Positions 17,822 through 26,359 of a DNA stretch of 64,000 nucleotides are shown one piece after another. Each line of letters starts with the position of its first letter. The stretch's first letter is position 1. The translations under genes and the position numbers were made by a program. Origin of the DNA: Streptomyces violaceorubidus (GTDB taxonomy: Bacteria > Actinomycetota > Actinomycetes > Streptomycetales > Streptomycetaceae). The DNA is taken from the NCBI RefSeq assembly GCF_000717995.1, contig NZ_JODM01000009.1, positions 1 to 64,000 on the forward strand, read 5' to 3'. The notes below the pieces were generated by a model that was given only the letters and a program-made list of their open reading frames with translations, did not search any database and had not been told where the DNA came from.

Positions 17822-18796
17822 ATGACGACGGACAGCGCCAGGGACACGGCAACGGACAGCACGACGGGAATCGAGGTGGAACCCGTCGCCGGGCACATCG
17901 GCGCCGAGATCCACGGCGTCGACCTCGCGGCGGGCCTCGACTGCGCACAGGTCGCCGCGGTACGGGCGGCGGTCCTGCGCTGGAAGGTGGTGTTCTTCCG
18001 CGACCAGCGCCTCGACCACGCCGGACACGTCGCGTTCGCCCGCCTCTTCGGCGAACCGGTCGTCCTGCCCCGGCGCGGCAAGGCGTCGCCGGACGGCTTC
18101 CCGGAGGTGGAGACGACCGCCGACCGGCTGGAGCTGGGCGGGCGGTTCGGGATGGAGCACGAGGAGTGGCTGCGGCGCCGGCGCCACACGCTGCTGCGCG
18201 GCTGGCACTGCGACCACGGCGCCCGTGTCGACCCACCCGCGGCGACGATCCTGCGCGCCGAGACGGTGCCCCCCTACGGCGGCGACACCACCTGGGCGAA
18301 CCTCGCCGCCGCCTACGCCGGACTGTCCGCCCCGCTGCGCGCCCTCGTCGACACGCTGCGGGCCGAACACCGCCTCGGCGTCGGCTACCAGCCCCGGCCC
18401 GGCGACGACGCCTACGTCCGGCACCTCCTGGACCACCAGACCGCGACGGTGCACCCCCTGGTCCGCGTCCACCCGGAGACGGGGGAGCGGGTGCTGTTCG
18501 TCAACGGCTACTACGTCGAGCAGATCACCGGGCTCTCCCGCCCCGAGAGCGCGGCGATCCTGGAACTCCTTCTCGAGCAGGCCACCCGCCCCGAGTACAC
18601 CGTCCGCTTCCGCTGGGAAGCGGGCAGCGTCGCCTTCTGGGACAACCGGGCCACCATCCACCTCGCTCCCGGCGACCACGCCCACCTCGACCACCCCCGG
18701 ACCATGCACCGGGTGATGCTCACCGGCGAGGTGCCGGTGGGCGTCGACGGCACCCCGTCGGAGCCGGTGGTCGGCAGCGAGGCGGGCCGCTGGTGA
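17822..18796 (+). CDS. TauD/TfdA-family Fe(II)/2-oxoglutarate dioxygenase
   Basis: A 324-residue oxygenase. The metal-binding His-X-Asp is in GWHCDHGA, the distal His and 2-oxoglutarate-binding Arg in HPRTMHRVML, and WDNRATIHLAPGDH is the conserved C-terminal block. WKVVFFRDQRLDHAGHVAFARLFGEP is the typical N-terminal block. Members hydroxylate taurine, alkyl sulfates, 2,4-D or other acids; there are no sulfonate transport genes here to indicate the substrate. ATG 17822 is used; the nearest GGAGG is 19 bases away, so start and translation signal are uncertain. Divergent from the aldo/keto reductase. Confidence 0.9.
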   Translation: MTTDSARDTATDSTTGIEVEPVAGHIGAEIHGVDLAAGLDCAQVAAVRAAVLRWKVVFFRDQRLDHAGHVAFARLFGEPVVLPRRGKASPDGFPEVETTADRLELGGRFGMEHEEWLRRRRHTLLRGWHCDHGARVDPPAATILRAETVPPYGGDTTWANLAAAYAGLSAPLRALVDTLRAEHRLGVGYQPRPGDDAYVRHLLDHQTATVHPLVRVHPETGERVLFVNGYYVEQITGLSRPESAAILELLLEQATRPEYTVRFRWEAGSVAFWDNRATIHLAPGDHAHLDHPRTMHRVMLTGEVPVGVDGTPSEPVVGSEAGRW

Positions 18797-18829
18797 GCCG
18801 GGATTGCCGAGCGGCGAGACGCGCCCCGG

Positions 18830-20332
18830 TCACACCAGTGGGATCGTCACCTCGTCCTCGACCGGCGGCTCCTCCTCCTGCGCCCGGTTGCCCGTGGCGG
18901 CGTAGCAGCGCAGCCTGACCGCCTCCGGCGTCACGTCCAGGCGCAGGAAGCACTTGAAGAAGGGCGGGCTGTACGTCGCCGAACCCGGCGAGAACAGCGA
19001 GGTGTAGATCTTGCGCACGGGCAGCCGGAACCGCTTGCGGCGCTCGGGCCGCCGCGCGGTGCCGAGCAGCCCGGCCACGATCCGGGTGCGCAGGGTGATC
19101 CGCGCTCCGTCGCCCGGGGCGCGGCCGGTGCGGATGCCGAGGCGCTCGGCGATCACGGCCGTCGCCTCGGCCTCCGTCAGGGTGAAGAAGCGGCGCAGCC
19201 GCAGTCGGCGGCCGTACAGCGCGCTGTAGAAGGCGAGCGAGTCGCCGCGCAGCGGATAGGAGCGGAAGTCGTCCTCGGTGACACCGGCCACCGAGACGCG
19301 CGGGATGGTGTGGGTGGCGTGCATGAACGCGCCCCCGCCGCCCGCCACGACGTACTGCACGGTGCGGCCGGCGACGTCGACCGGGTAGCGCTGGTAGTTG
19401 TGGATGTCGCCGCCGATCGCCGCGACGTAGTGGTGGGCCGGGTCGCGCACGATGTCGTCGACCGTGCCGCCGCCCTCGATGGCGCACGGGTGGTACGCGC
19501 CGTCCACGTACAGGGGCGAGCCGGTGACCAGGATCTTCGGCCGGTCTCCCGCCGACACCTCGCGCAGCCAGGCGCCCTGCTCGGCGTCGACGGTGCCCAG
19601 CAGCCCCGTGTCGATGCCGACGATCCTGACCGGACCGGCGTCGACGGCCCAGTACGGTCCGGGCTGTTCGGCCTGCTGGGCGGGTGCCGGGCGCAGCTTG
19701 CGCGCCTCGTCCAGGTGCCGGCCGTCCTCCGGACGCGGCCGGTGCCACAACAGGGACCGCAGCCACGCGGGGCTGAACCGGCGCGGTGGGGGTCCCGGCG
19801 GCAGGGGCGGGGCGTCGTCGCAGAAGACGCGCATGAACGCGCCGAGGTCCTCGTACCAGTCGTGGTTGCCCGGTATCGCGTATATGGGCGCCGGGTAATC
19901 GCGGTAGGGGCGGAAGAACTTCGTGCCGTAGTCGTCGGCACTGCCCACCGGGTAGATCACGTCGCTGGCGAGGACGGCGAACCGGGTGTCCCGGCCCGCC
20001 CTCAACAGCCCCGGCACGACGGCGTACTGGGGATCGTCGCCCTCTCCCGTGTCGCCGATGACGAGGAAGGAGAACCGGTCGGGGTCGTCGCGCCGGATCA
20101 CCTTGTCGGCCGGCGCCCCGGCCGCCGCGCGCTGGGCCACCCAGCGGGAGCGGGTCTCGCCCGTCGGGTCGCCGAACCAGGAGGCCAGCACGCCGTTGCG
20201 GGCGGCCCAGAGGGTACTCGGGTTCAGCCAGGACAGCTTTTCGGTGCGCGCGGGCATGAGCGCCCGGTAGGCGCCGGGCTCGGCGGAGCCCCAGCCGGCG
20301 CCTTCGGCGGAATCGCGTGAGGAGTTGGACAC
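18830..20332 (-). CDS. Calcineurin-like metallophosphatase
   Basis: About 500 residues. Dinuclear-metal motifs: FLVIGDTGEGDD, VLASDVIYPVG (GD variant), IPGNHDWYED, and GGDIHNYQRYP with the late histidines. A C-terminal beta-rich part (VRLRCYAATGN) follows. No signal peptide, so it is probably cytosolic. The domain resembles metallophosphatases linked to phospho-ester or phosphoprotein substrates, but a substrate cannot be assigned. GTG 20332 is the preferred start, without a good ribosome site; ATG 20257 is an alternative. Ends 33 bp from the convergent TauD gene. Confidence 0.8.
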   Translation of the reverse strand: MSNSSRDSAEGAGWGSAEPGAYRALMPARTEKLSWLNPSTLWAARNGVLASWFGDPTGETRSRWVAQRAAAGAPADKVIRRDDPDRFSFLVIGDTGEGDDPQYAVVPGLLRAGRDTRFAVLASDVIYPVGSADDYGTKFFRPYRDYPAPIYAIPGNHDWYEDLGAFMRVFCDDAPPLPPGPPPRRFSPAWLRSLLWHRPRPEDGRHLDEARKLRPAPAQQAEQPGPYWAVDAGPVRIVGIDTGLLGTVDAEQGAWLREVSAGDRPKILVTGSPLYVDGAYHPCAIEGGGTVDDIVRDPAHHYVAAIGGDIHNYQRYPVDVAGRTVQYVVAGGGGAFMHATHTIPRVSVAGVTEDDFRSYPLRGDSLAFYSALYGRRLRLRRFFTLTEAEATAVIAERLGIRTGRAPGDGARITLRTRIVAGLLGTARRPERRKRFRLPVRKIYTSLFSPGSATYSPPFFKCFLRLDVTPEAVRLRCYAATGNRAQEEEPPVEDEVTIPLV

Positions 20333-20363
20333 CGGGGCACGGTAACAACGCCCCGACCGGGGG

Positions 20364-20400
20364 CCGGTGGGCGGGAGGCTCGCCAACTCCCGTCCACCGG
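20364..20400 (-). terminator. Strong hairpin after the dienelactone hydrolase gene
   Basis: A 14-bp stem with one mismatch (20364-20377 with 20387-20400) and a 9-base loop lies 24 bp past the stop of the DLH gene and upstream of the metallophosphatase start. Confidence 0.7.
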
Positions 20401-20423
20401 TGGCCGTATGGCGGCGAACCGGG

Positions 20424-21179
20424 TCAGAAGGCCCGCTTCAGGAGGTCGAGCAGGGCCGCCCAGTGCCGCTCGGCCGCCTGTGGGTCGTAGGCCGCGGTGT
20501 CGGCCTGCGTGTAGCCGTGGTGGGCGCCGGCGTAGACCTCGCAGCGGTGCCGTACACCCGCCGCCGTCAGGGCCGCCGCCAGGCGCTCCTGCTGCGCGGC
20601 GTCCATGCCCGGGTCCTGGTCCGCGTGGGCGAAGTACGCCTCGGCGGTGATGTCCCCGGCCACCAGGTGCGGACTGGCCGGCCCGTCCGTGGCGAGGTTC
20701 GCGCCGTGGAACCCGGCCACCGCGGCGACCCGGTCCGCGAAGGCGCCGGCGGTGCGCAGGGCGAGCCCCGCGCCCATGCAGTAGCCGACGAGCGCGACCG
20801 GGCCGTCGGCCGCGGTCCCGGCCGCCGCCAGCCGGCGCAGATAGGTGTCGGCGTCCAGCATCGCCCGGTCGGGGGTCAGCGACCGCATGATCGGCCCGAG
20901 CCGTCGGAAGATCTCCGGCCGTGCCCCCGGGTCGATGAACCCGGGCAGCTCCACGACGGGCGCCCGTCCGGTGCGGTAGAAGACGTTCGGCACCAGGACG
21001 GTGTACCCGGCGCCGGCCAGCCGGTCGGCCATCGCCCGCAGGGACGGGCGCAGCCCGAAGGCGTCCATGTACAGCAGGACCGCCGGGTACGGTCCGCCGT
21101 CGGCGGGGTGGGTCAGGTAGGCGTCGGCGGTGCCGTCGCCGGTGGGGATGTCGACGTCGGTTCCCACGGTGGGAGTCAT
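20424..21179 (-). CDS. Dienelactone hydrolase-family protein
   Basis: A 251-residue alpha/beta hydrolase. The nucleophile is the cysteine in VGYCMGAGLA, with the acid in FAHADQDPG and the histidine in GAHHGYTQAD, the Cys-Asp-His triad of carboxymethylenebutenolidase. The helical cap FYRTGRAPVVELPGF resembles other actinobacterial members that hydrolyse unknown esters or lactones. No aromatic-degradation genes are adjacent. Start ATG 21179 is 45 bp after the YrdC-like gene on the same strand, so cotranscription is possible. Confidence 0.88.
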   Translation of the reverse strand: MTPTVGTDVDIPTGDGTADAYLTHPADGGPYPAVLLYMDAFGLRPSLRAMADRLAGAGYTVLVPNVFYRTGRAPVVELPGFIDPGARPEIFRRLGPIMRSLTPDRAMLDADTYLRRLAAAGTAADGPVALVGYCMGAGLALRTAGAFADRVAAVAGFHGANLATDGPASPHLVAGDITAEAYFAHADQDPGMDAAQQERLAAALTAAGVRHRCEVYAGAHHGYTQADTAAYDPQAAERHWAALLDLLKRAF

Positions 21180-21224
21180 CGGGTGTGGTCTGCCTCTCTC
21201 GGGTGCTCGGCCGGTGGACGTCTG

Positions 21225-21845
21225 CTACTCGAACCGGGCCGTGTCGCCCGCGCCCCGCCGCACGATCTCCGCCTCGCCGCCGGAGAAGTCGACGACCGTG
21301 GTCGGCTCGGTGCCGCAGTCCCCCGAGTCGACGACCGCGTCCAGCACGTGGTCGAGCCGGTCCTTGATCTCCCAGCCCTGGGTCAGCGGCTCCTCCTCGT
21401 CGGGCAGCAACAGCGTGCTGGACAGCAGCGGTTCACCGAGCTCGGCGAGCAGGGCCTGGGTGACGACGTGGTCGGGGATGCGTACGCCCACGGTCTTCTT
21501 CTTCGGGTGCTGGAGCGCGCGCGGCACCTCCCTCGTCGCGGGCAGGATGAAGGTGTAACTGCCGGGCGTCGACGCCTTGATCGCCCGGAACACGTCGTTG
21601 TCGATCTGCACGAACTGCCCGAGCTGAGCGAAGTCCTGGCAGACGAGGGTGAAATGGTGCCGGTTGTCCAGCTGACGGATCGACCGGATCCGGTCGATGC
21701 CGTCGCGGCTGCCCAGCCGGCAGCCCAGCGCGTAGCAGGAGTCCGTCGGATACGCGATCAGCGCGCCGGAGCGGACGCTGTCGGCGACCTGGGCGATGCT
21801 GCGCGGCTGGGGGTTGTCGGGGTGCACGTCGAAGTACTTCGCCAT
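21225..21845 (-). CDS. YrdC/Sua5/YciO-family protein
   Basis: A 206-residue protein with the Sua5/YrdC fold: SGALIAYPTDSCYALGCRLG (ATP-binding start), IRQLDNRHHFTLVCQD, ASTPGSYTFILPATREVP and VGVRIPDHVVTQALL. YrdC proteins make threonylcarbamoyl-AMP for tRNA t6A; YciO paralogues, which this one resembles in KKKTVGVRIPD, are less well understood. A typical Streptomyces genome also has a separate Sua5 next to prmC. No Sua5 C-terminal domain is present. Start ATG 21845 is divergent from the PucR-type regulator. Confidence 0.85.
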   Translation of the reverse strand: MAKYFDVHPDNPQPRSIAQVADSVRSGALIAYPTDSCYALGCRLGSRDGIDRIRSIRQLDNRHHFTLVCQDFAQLGQFVQIDNDVFRAIKASTPGSYTFILPATREVPRALQHPKKKTVGVRIPDHVVTQALLAELGEPLLSSTLLLPDEEEPLTQGWEIKDRLDHVLDAVVDSGDCGTEPTTVVDFSGGEAEIVRRGAGDTARFE

Positions 21846-21993
21846 TCACCGAGCTTATGCCCGCCTGCCCGCCCCGCCCGACAGGCCCGGCGCGCTGCCC
21901 GCCGCCGACGCCGGAGGGGAGCCGCGCACAGGACCATGGGGTAACGTCCCCGGCCTGGGCCGGGGGGCGAGGCGAGACGAGGAGAAGGCCGAC

Positions 21994-23526
21994 GTGACGG
22001 GCCGAGAGGACGGCGGACGACAGCGGACATCCGGGGCCGACGAGCAGTCGGGCTGGGCACAGGAACTGCTCGAACACCTGCGGCCGGCCGGACGCGACCC
22101 GAACCGGGTCGTGGCCTGGCTCGCGGGCACCGCGCAGGCGACCGTCTCCTTGCAGGACGCCACCGGCCGACTGCTGGCCGGGACCCGCTTCCCGCTCGAC
22201 GAGGCCCTGGCCGCCGACGTCACCTCGGGCCGGATCGCCTCCGCCGCGCTGGAGGACCGGGGCCGCCACCTGCGGCTGGTGCGCGTGGAACGGTCCCGCC
22301 CGGCGCCGGCCGCCGTCCTCGCGGTGGCCCGCGTACGGCCCTTCGACCGGCGCGTCTCCGAGATCGTCACGCACGCCGCCCAGGTGCTGGAGCTGCTGCT
22401 GGCCGGCCACGAGTCGACCGCGGCCGGACACCGGCTGCGGCGGGCCACCTCCGACCTGCGCCTGGCCATCCTGCAACTGCTGATGGTGGAGGACACCGTC
22501 TCCGCCCGCCGCGTGGCCGCCGGACTCTGGCCCGGACTCCTCGACACCGACACCGCGTGCGTGTACGTGGTGGAGAGCAGCCCCGCCGAACGGGACCGCC
22601 TCGCCGAGGAGTGCCTGTCGGCGACGGGCGAGCGGGCGCTCGTCGTGCGGTGCCCGGCGGTGGACGGCCACGTCATCGTGCTCGCCCCGCGCGACACGGC
22701 CGGACCGGAGCTGCGCGCGCTGGTCGGCAGCCGCCCCGGCGTGTTCGTCGGCGGCAGCACCCGGCAGGGCCTCGCCCGCACCGCGGCCGCCTACGGGCAG
22801 GCCGTCAGCGCCCTGGCCGTGGCCCGGTTCCACCCGCGTCAGGCGGCCCTGTACGCCGAGCGGACCCGCCCCGAGCGGCTGATGGACCCGGCGCGGCTGC
22901 ACGACTGGACGGCCGGCGTACTGAGCCCGCTCGACCGGCTGTCGCACCACACGCGCGCCGAACTGCTCGCCACCACCCGGCTCGGCCTGGAGTTCACCGC
23001 CGTCAACACGGCGAAGATCCTCGGTGTCAGCCGCAACACGGTCCGGGCCCGCATGGACCGGGTCGAGTCGCTGCTGCGCACGGACTTCGCCGACCTGACC
23101 GTACGGGCCGCCGTCCACCTGGCCCTGAACGCCCAGCTGGGCCTCGCCGAACCCCCGCCGGGCGCCGGAGCACGGGCGGTACGTGCCGCCGGGCTCACCG
23201 ACCTGCTGTCCGGGCCCGCGCTGCGCACCTGGGCCGTCGACCTGCTCGGCCGCCTCGACGAGGACGGCCGGGCCCTGCGGCGCAGCCTGCGCACCTGGAT
23301 CGCGGTGGGCGGCAACGCCGAGCGCGCCGCCCAGAGACTCGGCATGCACGCCCAGACCGTCCGCGAGCACGTCCGCAGCGCCGAGCCCGTCCTCGAACGC
23401 CAGCTTCTGGCCGCCGGCAGCGACCTGTACGAGGTCGTGCTGGCCCACCTGGCGGCCGGTGACCTCGACCAGCCGGTCCTGCACGGGACGAAAACGGGCC
23501 ATCCGGACTCACCTGTGCACGAGTGA
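21994..23526 (+). CDS. PucR-type regulator with two C-terminal helix-turn-helix modules
   Basis: A 510-residue putative transcription factor. The central part (about 170-290) resembles the GGDEF-like/CdaR middle domain of PucR-type regulators. Two HTH_30 modules follow: TRLGLEFTAVNTAKILGVSRNTVRARMDRVE and LRTWIAVGGNAERAAQRLGMHAQTVREHVRSAE. Duplicated HTHs in one chain are less usual than the single one of PucR. No receiver domain is seen. GTG 21994 has GGAGAAGG six bases upstream. It is convergent with the alcohol dehydrogenase gene; control of the ADH-SDR operon is possible but not shown by the sequence. Confidence 0.8.
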   Translation: MTGREDGGRQRTSGADEQSGWAQELLEHLRPAGRDPNRVVAWLAGTAQATVSLQDATGRLLAGTRFPLDEALAADVTSGRIASAALEDRGRHLRLVRVERSRPAPAAVLAVARVRPFDRRVSEIVTHAAQVLELLLAGHESTAAGHRLRRATSDLRLAILQLLMVEDTVSARRVAAGLWPGLLDTDTACVYVVESSPAERDRLAEECLSATGERALVVRCPAVDGHVIVLAPRDTAGPELRALVGSRPGVFVGGSTRQGLARTAAAYGQAVSALAVARFHPRQAALYAERTRPERLMDPARLHDWTAGVLSPLDRLSHHTRAELLATTRLGLEFTAVNTAKILGVSRNTVRARMDRVESLLRTDFADLTVRAAVHLALNAQLGLAEPPPGAGARAVRAAGLTDLLSGPALRTWAVDLLGRLDEDGRALRRSLRTWIAVGGNAERAAQRLGMHAQTVREHVRSAEPVLERQLLAAGSDLYEVVLAHLAAGDLDQPVLHGTKTGHPDSPVHE

Positions 23527-23596
23527 GTCCTCGGGGCCGGGCAGCGGGCACCGGCACGATTCACAACGGCGGACCCGTCCACGTAGGTTCGACGGG

Positions 23597-23641
23597 ACAG
23601 GGGGCACGACCGGAACGGGGGACCGGTCGCGCCCCCCCTGT
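23597..23641. terminator. Bidirectional terminator between regulator and ADH genes
   Basis: ACAGGGGG..ACGACCGG (23597-23613) pairs with CCGGTCGCGCCCC..CTGT (23623-23641), a nearly perfect stem of about 17 bp with a 9-base loop and a small bulge. It lies between the convergent stops at 23526 and 23648. Confidence 0.75.
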
Positions 23642-23647
23642 GCTCCG

Positions 23648-24688
23648 TCAGCCGTGCGGCAGGATCACCGCGCGGCCGTTGACCTTCCCCTCGTGGAGGC
23701 GCTCGTAGGCGAGCGGGGCGTCGTCCAGGGAGTACGTCTCGGTGTGCACCGACACGGCACCCGAGCGGGCCAGGTTCAGCACCTCGATCAGCTCGCTGCG
23801 GCTGCCCCAGTAGGGGGCGTTGACCGACACCTCGAACGGCAGCATGCCGAAGCCGACGGGCAGCGACCCGCCGCCGATGCCGACCAGGGTGACATCACCC
23901 TCGACGGCCGCGACGGCACCGGCGGTCTTCACCGTGGGCGCCACGCCGACGAAGTCGAACACGGCCTCGGCGCCGAGACCCCCGGTGAGCTCGCGCACCG
24001 CGTCCGCGGCCTTCGCGTCGGAGAGCACCGCCTCGTGCGCGCCCACCGCACGGGCGAGGCGCAGCTTCTCCTCGCTGACGTCCAGGGCGACCACCCGGGC
24101 GGACGACAGGGCGCGCAGCAGCTGGATGGCGACGTGGCCGAGACCACCGGTGCCGATGACCACCGCGGTCGACCCGGGGACCAGCTTGGGCAGCGACCGC
24201 TTGATCGCGTGGTACGGCGTCAGTCCGGCGTCGGTGAGCGGCACCGCCGCGACCGGGTCCAGTCCGTCCAGCGGGACCAGGTGCCGGGGGTCGTCGATGA
24301 GCAGGTACTCGGCCATGGAGCCGGGGCGCCCGAGTCCCGGCGGGCGGATGCCCAGCTCGTCGGCGCGCAGGCAGTAGTTCTCCTTGCCCTCCGCGCACTT
24401 GGCGCAGGTGCCGCAGCCCCAGGGCCCGTACACGGCGACCGCATCGCCCTCGGCGAGCCCGGTGACGCCGGCGCCGAGCGCGGCCACGGTGCCGACGCCC
24501 TCGTGGCCGAGGGTGAGCGGCAGCTCGTACGGGAAGCCCTCGGCGGGCCAGCTCATCACCGCGATGTCGGAGTGGCAGACACCGGCCGCGGTCACCTTCA
24601 ACAGCACCTGGCCGGGACCCGGTTCCGGGTCCGGGACCGTGACGACCTCGGGCGGGGCCCCGATGGTGCGGTACTGCAGTGCCTTCAT
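23648..24688 (-). CDS. Zinc-dependent alcohol dehydrogenase
   Basis: A 346-residue MDR-family dehydrogenase. Catalytic zinc site: Cys38 in GVCHSD and His62-Glu63 in GHEGVG; structural zinc: Cys92, 95, 98 and 106 in CGTCAKC..NYC. NAD-binding GTGGLGHVAIQ and LDVSEEKLRLA (Asp, so NAD is preferred). It acts on primary alcohols or aldehydes, substrate unknown. Ribosome site AAAGGAG before ATG 24688. It follows the SDR gene by 45 bp on the same strand and belongs to the tetR-SDR-ADH unit. Confidence 0.93.
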   Translation of the reverse strand: MKALQYRTIGAPPEVVTVPDPEPGPGQVLLKVTAAGVCHSDIAVMSWPAEGFPYELPLTLGHEGVGTVAALGAGVTGLAEGDAVAVYGPWGCGTCAKCAEGKENYCLRADELGIRPPGLGRPGSMAEYLLIDDPRHLVPLDGLDPVAAVPLTDAGLTPYHAIKRSLPKLVPGSTAVVIGTGGLGHVAIQLLRALSSARVVALDVSEEKLRLARAVGAHEAVLSDAKAADAVRELTGGLGAEAVFDFVGVAPTVKTAGAVAAVEGDVTLVGIGGGSLPVGFGMLPFEVSVNAPYWGSRSELIEVLNLARSGAVSVHTETYSLDDAPLAYERLHEGKVNGRAVILPHG

Positions 24689-24733
24689 GATCGAACTCCT
24701 TTGTTCTCTCCCCCCGGGGCGGTTGGGCGCCGG

Positions 24734-25516
24734 TCAGACGGCGGTGTAGGCGCCGTCGACCAGGTGGTAGCTGCCGGCGACGAAGGACGCGCGGTCCGAC
24801 AGCAGGAAGGCGATCAGCTCGGCGACCTCCTCGGCCTGTCCGAGGCGACCGGCCGGGTGCAGGGCGACCAGGCCGTTGTAGGCGGCCTCGTCCATGGTCT
24901 TCAGCAGCGGGGTGTCGATGAAGCCCGGGCCGACCGCGTTGATCCGGATGCCCCGGGCGGCGTACTCGGCGGCGGCGGCCTTGGTCAGCCCGACCACGCC
25001 GTGCTTGGCCGCGACGTAGGCGGGGGAGCCGGCGAAGCCGACCGAGCCGAGGATGGAGGCGACGTTGACGATGGCGCCGCCCTTGCCGGCCGCCTCGATG
25101 GCGGGCAGTTCGTAGCGCATCGAGTAGAAGACGCCGTCGAGGTTGGTGCGCACGACGCGCTGGTAGGCCTCCACGTCGTACTCGCCGGTCGGGGCGCTGG
25201 GGCCGCCGATGCCGGCGTTGTTGACGGCCAGGTCCAGCGAGCCGTACGTGTCGACGGTGAAGCCGACGGCCGCCTCGACGGACTCCGGGCGGGTGACGTC
25301 CAGTTCGACGGCGGCGGCCTCGACGCCGGCGGCCCGCAGGTCGGCGGCTGCCTTCTCGGCGCCCTCGGCGTTGTAGTCGGCGACGACGACCCGGGCGCCG
25401 CCGGTGCCGAGCCGGCGGGCGGTGGCCAGGCCGATGCCGGAGGCGGCGCCGGTGACGAGGGCGGCGCGTTTGGCGAACTCGGTGGCGGGCGCGGGGGTGG
25501 TGGCGTTGGTGCTCAT
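24734..25516 (-). CDS. Short-chain dehydrogenase/reductase
   Basis: A 260-residue classical SDR. Motifs: VTGAASGIGLATA (nucleotide binding), VADYNAEGAEK, NNAGIGG, Ser in IVNVASILGS, YVAAKHG with the catalytic Tyr and Lys, and NAVGPGFIDTPLL. It is preceded by tetR (10-bp gap) and followed by the ADH gene, all on one strand. An SDR/ADH pair under a TetR regulator suggests a catabolic or detoxifying oxidation pathway for an alcohol; the substrate is not evident. Confidence 0.92.
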   Translation of the reverse strand: MSTNATTPAPATEFAKRAALVTGAASGIGLATARRLGTGGARVVVADYNAEGAEKAAADLRAAGVEAAAVELDVTRPESVEAAVGFTVDTYGSLDLAVNNAGIGGPSAPTGEYDVEAYQRVVRTNLDGVFYSMRYELPAIEAAGKGGAIVNVASILGSVGFAGSPAYVAAKHGVVGLTKAAAAEYAARGIRINAVGPGFIDTPLLKTMDEAAYNGLVALHPAGRLGQAEEVAELIAFLLSDRASFVAGSYHLVDGAYTAV

Positions 25517-25526
25517 GGTGCTGTTC

Positions 25527-26195
25527 TCACTCTTCGGTGGTGGTGCTGTCGGGGGTCGCGGCCGCGGCCTCCGAGGTCAGGGCGTCGTAGGCGCGCTCCA
25601 CGAGGGCGGCGAGGTCTGCGGCTCCCGAGTCCTGCTCGCCGCCGCGTGCCCACAGGCGCAGGGCGGCGATCAGGACCCCGGCCGCGGCGTCGACGACGGC
25701 GGCCGGGCGCACGTCCCGGGCGTCGTCGCTGCCGAGCCGGGCGGCGACGATGCGGATCGACTCCTCCTGGGCGTCGACCCGGATGCGCTGGTAGGCGGCG
25801 AAGAGTCCGGGCTCGGTGTCGGCCAGGGCCAGCAGGCGGCGCATCCGCGGCCGCACGTGCCACGCCGGGTCCTCCCGGTCGGTCAGCCAGTCCCGCACGG
25901 CCCTGCGATAGGCCAGCAGCGGGGGCTCCTCGGCGGGGCGGGACCGCAGCAGCGCGTTGATCCGGTCGCCGTCCCGGCGGACGAAGTCGAGCGCCGCCTC
26001 CTCCTTGCCGGCGAAGTGCCGGCTGAACGTGCGGCGCGTGACGTCCGCGCGCTCGGCGATCGCCTCCACGGTGGTCGCCGCCGACCCGCGTTCCAGGATG
26101 AGGTCGCGGGCGGCGGTGGCCAGCGCGTCGCGGGTCTGCCGCGCCTTGCGCTGCCGCCGGTCCTCGGTGGTGGGGGAGGGCTTCGTCGCCGTCAT
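25527..26195 (-). CDS. TetR-family regulator of the SDR-ADH operon
   Basis: A 222-residue regulator. The N-terminal HTH is clear: RKARQTRDALATAARDLILERGSAATTVEAIAERADVTRRTFSRHFAGKEEAALDFV. The C-terminal domain is Ala/Arg-rich and of the TetR_C type. ATG 26195 follows AAAGG. The gene is first in a tetR-SDR-ADH unit, and its upstream region carries an operator-like palindrome and a 17-bp repeat array (26218-26303). Negative autoregulation and control of the operon are likely inferences. Confidence 0.9.
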   Translation of the reverse strand: MTATKPSPTTEDRRQRKARQTRDALATAARDLILERGSAATTVEAIAERADVTRRTFSRHFAGKEEAALDFVRRDGDRINALLRSRPAEEPPLLAYRRAVRDWLTDREDPAWHVRPRMRRLLALADTEPGLFAAYQRIRVDAQEESIRIVAARLGSDDARDVRPAAVVDAAAGVLIAALRLWARGGEQDSGAADLAALVERAYDALTSEAAAATPDSTTTEE

Positions 26196-26217
26196 GCCTT
26201 TGAGCGTACACCTCGCA

Positions 26218-26303
26218 ATGTCCCAGTGAGACATGTGACCCGGTGAGACATGTGACCCGGTGGGGCATGTGATCCGGTGGGACATGCGGCTCGTTGGGAC
26301 ACC
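26218..26303. promoter_or_regulatory. Operator-like palindrome and 17-bp repeat array upstream of tetR
   Basis: ATGTCCCA-G-TGAGACAT (26218-26234) is a palindrome with seven of eight arm positions matching. From 26226 the unit GTGAGACATGTGACCCG runs twice exactly (26226-26242, 26243-26259), then as GTGGGGCATGTGATCCG and GTGGGACATGCGGCTCG, with a partial fifth copy to 26303. Each unit carries a GACATG half-site-like core. The spacing of 17 bp places successive sites off the same DNA face. Confidence 0.75.
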
Positions 26304-26359
26304 AGGCGCCGGGCGGGGGAGTGCCGGACGGATACGGCGTCCTCGGCGCCGTACCCGGC

